From Moraxellaceae bacterium (GTDB lineage: Bacteria; Pseudomonadota; Gammaproteobacteria; Pseudomonadales; Ketobacteraceae): 9,413 bases of DNA. Position numbers and translations under genes: made by a program. Numbering within the stretch: position 1 is the first letter of the stretch; each line of letters opens with the position of its first letter. Below, piece after piece: positions 6,164-9,413 of the stretch. The notes below the pieces were generated by a model. The model made no database searches. It was not told the DNA's origin and worked only from the letters and a program-made list of their open reading frames with translations. The stretch covers positions 2,578-11,990 of the forward strand of contig NVVG01000151.1 in assembly GCA_002402125.1 (NCBI GenBank), in the 5' to 3' direction.

Positions 6164-7492
6164 ATGATAGGTAAGATCGAAGAATTACATGTGGTGAGTA
6201 TGGGTGTTGGCGATGTTGCCAGCTTACCCGAAAGTGCGCTGCATGCGATTCACAGTGCGGATGTTATTCTCGGTGCTGAGCATCACTTTACTTCGATTGC
6301 TGAGCTGGAATGTAAAGGGACAAAAGAACTTTACGCAACGCCTTTTAGCTTGGTGAAACAGCAGGTATTGTCGTTTGAGGGATGTATTGTTGTATTGGCT
6401 TCGGGTGATAGTTTATTCTTCGGAATTGGTAGTTGGATCAATAATCTACTGGTTGAAGATTCTGATTCTGAAACCACTTCACTACAGCCTGTATTTCATC
6501 CCAATATTTCGAGTATCCAGGCCGCATGTCATTTGATAGGAAAACCTTGGCAGCAACTTACGGTTCTTTCTGCTCATGGGCGTCCGCTTGCGGATATAAA
6601 AGGGAAACTTGTTAACCATTGTTTTTATGGATTGTTTACTGATAAACACAGTCAGCCTTTTGCTGTTGCTAATACTCTTATCAATGCAGGGTTTGAACAG
6701 TCTACGCTTTGGGTTTGTGAGTCTATCGGCACCGATCAGCAGCGCGTAAGACAATATAAGGCGCGAGATTTGGTTGAGCAAGGTGATTCTAGTGCTGACT
6801 CTATTGAAAATGAATTTCACCCTTTGCACGTCACTTTATTTGAAACTGCGGGTGCGGGGAATATACTACCGGAATTTCCTGGAATTCTAGACACAGCTTT
6901 TTCTACTGACGGTGATAAAAAAGGCTCGGGGCTACTTACTAAGCGTGAGGTAAGGATCAACATTCTTAGCTTATTGCAGCCTACTGCCGATGACATTGGT
7001 TGGGATGTGGGTGCGGGTTGTGGTGGCGTGTCGGTGGAATGGGCTCGCTGGAACCCTAAGGGTAAGGTGTATTCAATAGAGTATCACCCTGACCGATTGC
7101 CGCACTTACGAGAAAATCAACAGCGTTTTGGCGTAGGTGGCAATTTGCAAATCATTGAAGGTCGGGCACCTGACGCCCTGCTGGAACTGCCTCGCCCGCA
7201 AAAGGTTTTTGTTGGCGGCAGTGGTGGCGAATTAGCAGGGATTTTATCTTTCTGTTGGGATAAGTTGACGGGGAATGGAAAGTTGGTTATCGCCTGTGTC
7301 ACCGAAAACAATAAGCATCGTGCATTGGAGTTTGTTGAGCAATTGCCTAACGATAGCTATGAAATGGATATTTCTCAATTGTCTGTATCAAGGGGCGATA
7401 GCATTGCCAATCAATTAATACTTCGACCTCAGCTACCGGTATTATTGATTGCTATCACAAAAAACCTAACCGCTTGCGAGGTAAAGGCATGA
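6164..7492 (+). CDS. cbiET: Fused cobalt-precorrin C5/C15-methyltransferase and decarboxylase (CbiET/CobL)
   Basis: A 442-aa bifunctional SAM enzyme. The CbiE half (about 1-205) is a tetrapyrrole methylase for C5, with VSMGVGDVASLPESAL, ASGDSLFFGIGS (79-90), NISSIQAA and LSAHGRPL. The CbiT half (about 255-430) is a class-I methyltransferase for C15 that also decarboxylates the C12 acetate, with LLTKREVR (257-264), the SAM loop WDVGAGCGG (280-288), SIEYHPDR, IIEGRAPDALLELPRP and FVGGSGGE. An acidic linker (about 206-255) joins them. Start: I chose ATG 6164 because family homology begins about eight residues later. An upstream in-frame ATG at 6086 lies inside the palindromic element and would add 26 unrelated residues. 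The stop overlaps the cbiL start by four bases (ATGA). Confidence 0.94.
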   Translation: MIGKIEELHVVSMGVGDVASLPESALHAIHSADVILGAEHHFTSIAELECKGTKELYATPFSLVKQQVLSFEGCIVVLASGDSLFFGIGSWINNLLVEDSDSETTSLQPVFHPNISSIQAACHLIGKPWQQLTVLSAHGRPLADIKGKLVNHCFYGLFTDKHSQPFAVANTLINAGFEQSTLWVCESIGTDQQRVRQYKARDLVEQGDSSADSIENEFHPLHVTLFETAGAGNILPEFPGILDTAFSTDGDKKGSGLLTKREVRINILSLLQPTADDIGWDVGAGCGGVSVEWARWNPKGKVYSIEYHPDRLPHLRENQQRFGVGGNLQIIEGRAPDALLELPRPQKVFVGGSGGELAGILSFCWDKLTGNGKLVIACVTENNKHRALEFVEQLPNDSYEMDISQLSVSRGDSIANQLILRPQLPVLLIAITKNLTACEVKA

Positions 7493-8229
7493 CCTCTACC
7501 ACTCAATCAAAAGCTGTATTCTATGGTGTTGGTGTTGGCCCAGGAGATCCGGAACTCATCACGTTAAAAGCGTGTCGAGTAATCCAAAATGCTGATGTTG
7601 TAGTTTATATTACGAATGCCAAAGGTCATTCTGTAGGTAAGACTATCGCCAGTGACACATTATTGGGAAGCAAGGCCACTCAAATAACGCTTCCTATCAC
7701 TATATCAATGTCTATCGAACGCAAAGCGATTAATTCTGCTTATGATAAGGCAGCAGACACTATCAAAACTCTGCTTGTGCAAGGCTATGATGTTGCGTTT
7801 CTTTGTGAAGGTGATCCATTATTTTTTGGTTCGTTTATTTACTTGATGGATCGTGTGTCACCTTCACATCAATGTAAGGTTATTCCAGGTATCACCTCCG
7901 TCAACGCGGCTAGTGCGCAGCTTGCAACGCCATTGACAATGTTGTCAGAAGATATGGCGATAATATCTTCTCGATCAGATGATAAAAAAATCAGAGATAC
8001 TCTGGTTCACTACGATACGGTAGCAATATTAAAAGCAGGACCTCAGTTACCACGTCTTATGGAGCTATTGAGCGCTGCAAAACGACTAGATGATACTCAG
8101 TATATTGAATATGCAACCCATGAGAATGAAAGAGTAGTTACCGACCTTTCACAAATGACCAATGAAAAAGGACCCTACTTTTCATTGCTACTCATTACTC
8201 GACCTCATAGGGAGTATCGCTGTGATTGA
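7489..8229 (+). CDS. cbiL: Cobalt-precorrin-2 C20-methyltransferase (CbiL/CobI)
   Basis: SAM-dependent methylation at C20, the first methylation after cobalt insertion. The 246-aa product is of usual length. Tetrapyrrole methylase motifs: FYGVGVGPGDPELITLKA (11-28), the long CbiL-type NAKGHSVGKTIA segment (43-54), FLCEGDPLFFGSF (104-116), VIPGITSVNAASA (131-143) and YDTVAILKAG (175-184). This combination separates CbiL from the CbiF, CbiH and CobA methylases. Start: ATG 7489 overlaps the cbiET stop as ATGA and has GAGG/AAAGG just upstream (7478-7486); the in-frame TTG at 7474 is less likely. The 3' end overlaps the cbiG start by eight bases. Confidence 0.94.
   Translation: MTSTTQSKAVFYGVGVGPGDPELITLKACRVIQNADVVVYITNAKGHSVGKTIASDTLLGSKATQITLPITISMSIERKAINSAYDKAADTIKTLLVQGYDVAFLCEGDPLFFGSFIYLMDRVSPSHQCKVIPGITSVNAASAQLATPLTMLSEDMAIISSRSDDKKIRDTLVHYDTVAILKAGPQLPRLMELLSAAKRLDDTQYIEYATHENERVVTDLSQMTNEKGPYFSLLLITRPHREYRCD
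8210..8214 (+). promoter_or_regulatory. Ribosome binding site of cbiG (decides a GTG start)
   Basis: GGGAG lies 7 nt before GTG 8222, inside the end of cbiL. It supports this GTG over the upstream in-frame ATG at 8162, which would add 20 residues (starting MKKDPTFHCY) that merely read cbiL in another frame. The GTG start gives MIDQAIIISLTEEGKLLAERI, the expected CbiG N-terminus. Confidence 0.75.
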
Positions 8230-9046
8230 TCAAGCCATCATCATATCCCTCACTGAAGAAGGGAAACTTTTAGCTGAAAGAATCATGACCACTGATCTTT
8301 TGGCAACTAACGGCTATCGACACGTACACAAACCGAAACCTTTTTCGCCTAATGTTCAAGGTCTATTTGCAGCGGGTCATCGTTTGATTTTTATCTGCTC
8401 CACTGGCATTGCGATGCGAACACTCGCCCCTGTGCTAGCAGACAAGTATAAAGACCCTGCAGTATTGGTGTTAGATCAAGATGGTGACTATGTAATACCG
8501 CTACTTTCCGGCCACGAAGGTGGTGCGAATGAATGGGCGCGGCAGATAGCTGAGCAGCTTGGTGCTAGCGCAGTAATCACTAGTGCAGAAACCTATACCC
8601 AGCCCATCTATACGCTCGGCATTGGTTGCGATAGAGGTTGCCCGGCACAAGAAATCGAAAATCTGGTGCGCAATTCGATTAGTCAACTCGCTACCAAGCA
8701 CCCCGACGTGTCATTAGCGATCATTCGATGTGTTTCAAGCATTGATTTAAAAGCCGATGAAGTTGGACTCCTCGAGTTTTGCGCGTCTTTGAGCACCGAG
8801 CTAGAAGTATTCCCGGCAGAGACGCTTCGCACGGTGGAAGATCAATTGAGTTATAAATCATATATTTGCTGCAGCAACAAGCAATCGGAATATGTTACAA
8901 GTCATATTTTTTGCAGTATTTTTTGGCGTAGGATTGATTTTAATTCCCTTAAATTACATTTGATGAATGTACCAGCGCTCTTCCAAATCTTGTATTTCAA
9001 TCCTTATTTATTAACAAACAACAAAGCCAATTTAATTTCTGTATAG
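8222..9046 (+). CDS. cbiG: Cobalt-precorrin-5A hydrolase (CbiG), compact and probably 3'-truncated
   Basis: CbiG opens the ring-A lactone of cobalt-precorrin-5A and releases acetaldehyde. The N-terminal domain is clear: FICSTGIAMRTLAPVLADKY (57-76), DPAVLVLDQDG, VIPLLSGHEGGANEWAR (91-107) and AVITSAETY. It joins directly to the CobE-like C-terminal domain at YTLGIGCDRGC (130-140), with IDLKADEVGLLEF and EVFPAETLR. The middle domain of about 90 residues found in Salmonella CbiG is absent. After about residue 215 (base 8867) homology stops: the expected G-V-x-S-V-x-x-x-A-A segment is missing and about 59 unrelated, Phe/Ile/Leu-rich residues follow to TAG 9046. The last 43 bases are antisense to the end of the next gene. 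Probably a disrupted, possibly non-functional gene whose original 3' end was lost. Identification is firm; the state of the gene is inferred. Confidence 0.85.
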   Translation: MIDQAIIISLTEEGKLLAERIMTTDLLATNGYRHVHKPKPFSPNVQGLFAAGHRLIFICSTGIAMRTLAPVLADKYKDPAVLVLDQDGDYVIPLLSGHEGGANEWARQIAEQLGASAVITSAETYTQPIYTLGIGCDRGCPAQEIENLVRNSISQLATKHPDVSLAIIRCVSSIDLKADEVGLLEFCASLSTELEVFPAETLRTVEDQLSYKSYICCSNKQSEYVTSHIFCSIFWRRIDFNSLKLHLMNVPALFQILYFNPYLLTNNKANLISV

Positions 9047-9413
9047 CCAACTTCTTGATTCATTGCGGCATAAAGTGCTTTCGAACTGACCGAACCATCA
9101 GGACGGACATCATCAGGTTTATTCTCCGCTAAAACAGCTTGATAAGCTGCTTGAACTCTGCTCAATACATTTGGAACAGGGCGATAAGGCGACCAATCAA
9201 AGGTTGGGAATAAGTCATATAGTTTTGCAATATGTCCCGTAATAGTGCTTTCTGTTAAGCCTCGTTCGGCAGCAATTTGGGGTATGCTCCAATTTTGGTC
9301 AACCAATCCTTTGGTGATTAAATGCGTTGCTATTTTCTTTTGCTTTTTCTCCTTTTTTTGTTTGTTATAACGCTCAATATCTTCGGGGTCGGTCAAGCCG
9401 CCACAGTGCTTTA
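9004..9413 (-). CDS. Partial protein with C-terminal helicase-type helix-turn-helix
   Basis: The frame is open to the right edge, so the 5' part lies outside the window; a TTG at 9396 is internal rather than a trusted start. The visible 135 or so residues begin KHCGGLTDPEDIERYNKQ, then a Lys-rich linker (KKEKKQKK), then a helix-turn-helix with the segment SIPQIAAERGLTESTITGHI (about 9229-9288). This resembles the small HTH domain found at the C-terminus of RecQ/PIF1-type helicases and related proteins (HTH_40 type). The rest (FDWSPYRPVPNVLSRVQAAY and the C-terminal VGYTEIKLALLFVNK) I do not recognise. The gene is unrelated to cobalamin and converges on cbiG with a 43-bp overlap. It could be the tail of a helicase or an accessory DNA-binding protein. 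Confidence 0.6.
   Translation of the reverse strand, partial: KHCGGLTDPEDIERYNKQKKEKKQKKIATHLITKGLVDQNWSIPQIAAERGLTESTITGHIAKLYDLFPTFDWSPYRPVPNVLSRVQAAYQAVLAENKPDDVRPDGSVSSKALYAAMNQEVGYTEIKLALLFVNK

Noticed and set aside
8681..8692. AGTCAACTCGCT in cbiG is identical to part of the cbiC leader repeat (5303-5314)
   Set aside because: A 12-mer match is expected by chance in a window of this size, and it lies within conserved coding sequence.

Overview
The window is most of a cobalamin (vitamin B12) corrin-ring operon from a Gram-negative bacterium. Nine genes run on the + strand and are almost contiguous. A single partial gene on the - strand lies at the right edge. The gene set (cobO, cbiA, cbiD, cbiJ, cbiX, cbiC, fused cbiET, cbiL, cbiG) indicates the anaerobic, early-cobalt-insertion route: cbiX, cbiD and cbiG mark it, and there is no cobG, cobF or cobNST. 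The moderate, AT-leaning composition, the protein style and an intergenic element with twin CATCC hairpins suggest a marine-type gammaproteobacterium. That placement is inference, and I cannot name a genus.

Layout. 1-168 is the 3' end of cobO (corrinoid adenosyltransferase). 171-1472 is cbiA (a,c-diamide synthase). 1475-2137 is a NicO/NiCoT-like nickel/cobalt permease with a His-rich loop. 2148-3374 is cbiD and 3374-4270 is cbiJ (cobK), which carries an in-frame 12-bp tandem repeat. 4335-5273 is a long-form cbiX with an MxCxxC motif and a His-rich tail. 5316-5957 is cbiC. 5958-6163 is a gap holding a 110-bp palindromic element. 6164-7492 is cbiET (CobL type), 7489-8229 is cbiL and 8222-9046 is cbiG. 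The - strand gene at 9004-9413 has a helicase-type helix-turn-helix and runs off the window.

How the genes work together. The permease probably imports Co2+, and CbiX inserts it into sirohydrochlorin. CbiL methylates C20. CbiG opens the ring-A lactone and releases the C2 fragment. CbiD methylates C1, CbiJ reduces the macrocycle, CbiET methylates C5 and C15 and decarboxylates the C12 acetate, and CbiC moves the C11 methyl to C12 to give cobyrinic acid. CbiA amidates side chains a and c, and CobO adds the adenosyl ligand. CbiH (C17) and CbiF (C11) are required but absent here.

Most notable: (1) cbiG has no middle domain, loses homology near base 8867, and ends antisense to the neighbouring gene, so it looks cut by a rearrangement; cbiH and cbiF might have been expected just beyond. 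(2) A 110-bp nested palindrome sits between cbiC and cbiET. (3) A PVVK minisatellite lies inside cbiJ. I see no new defence or mobile system; the rearrangement edge and the palindromic element are the best leads.
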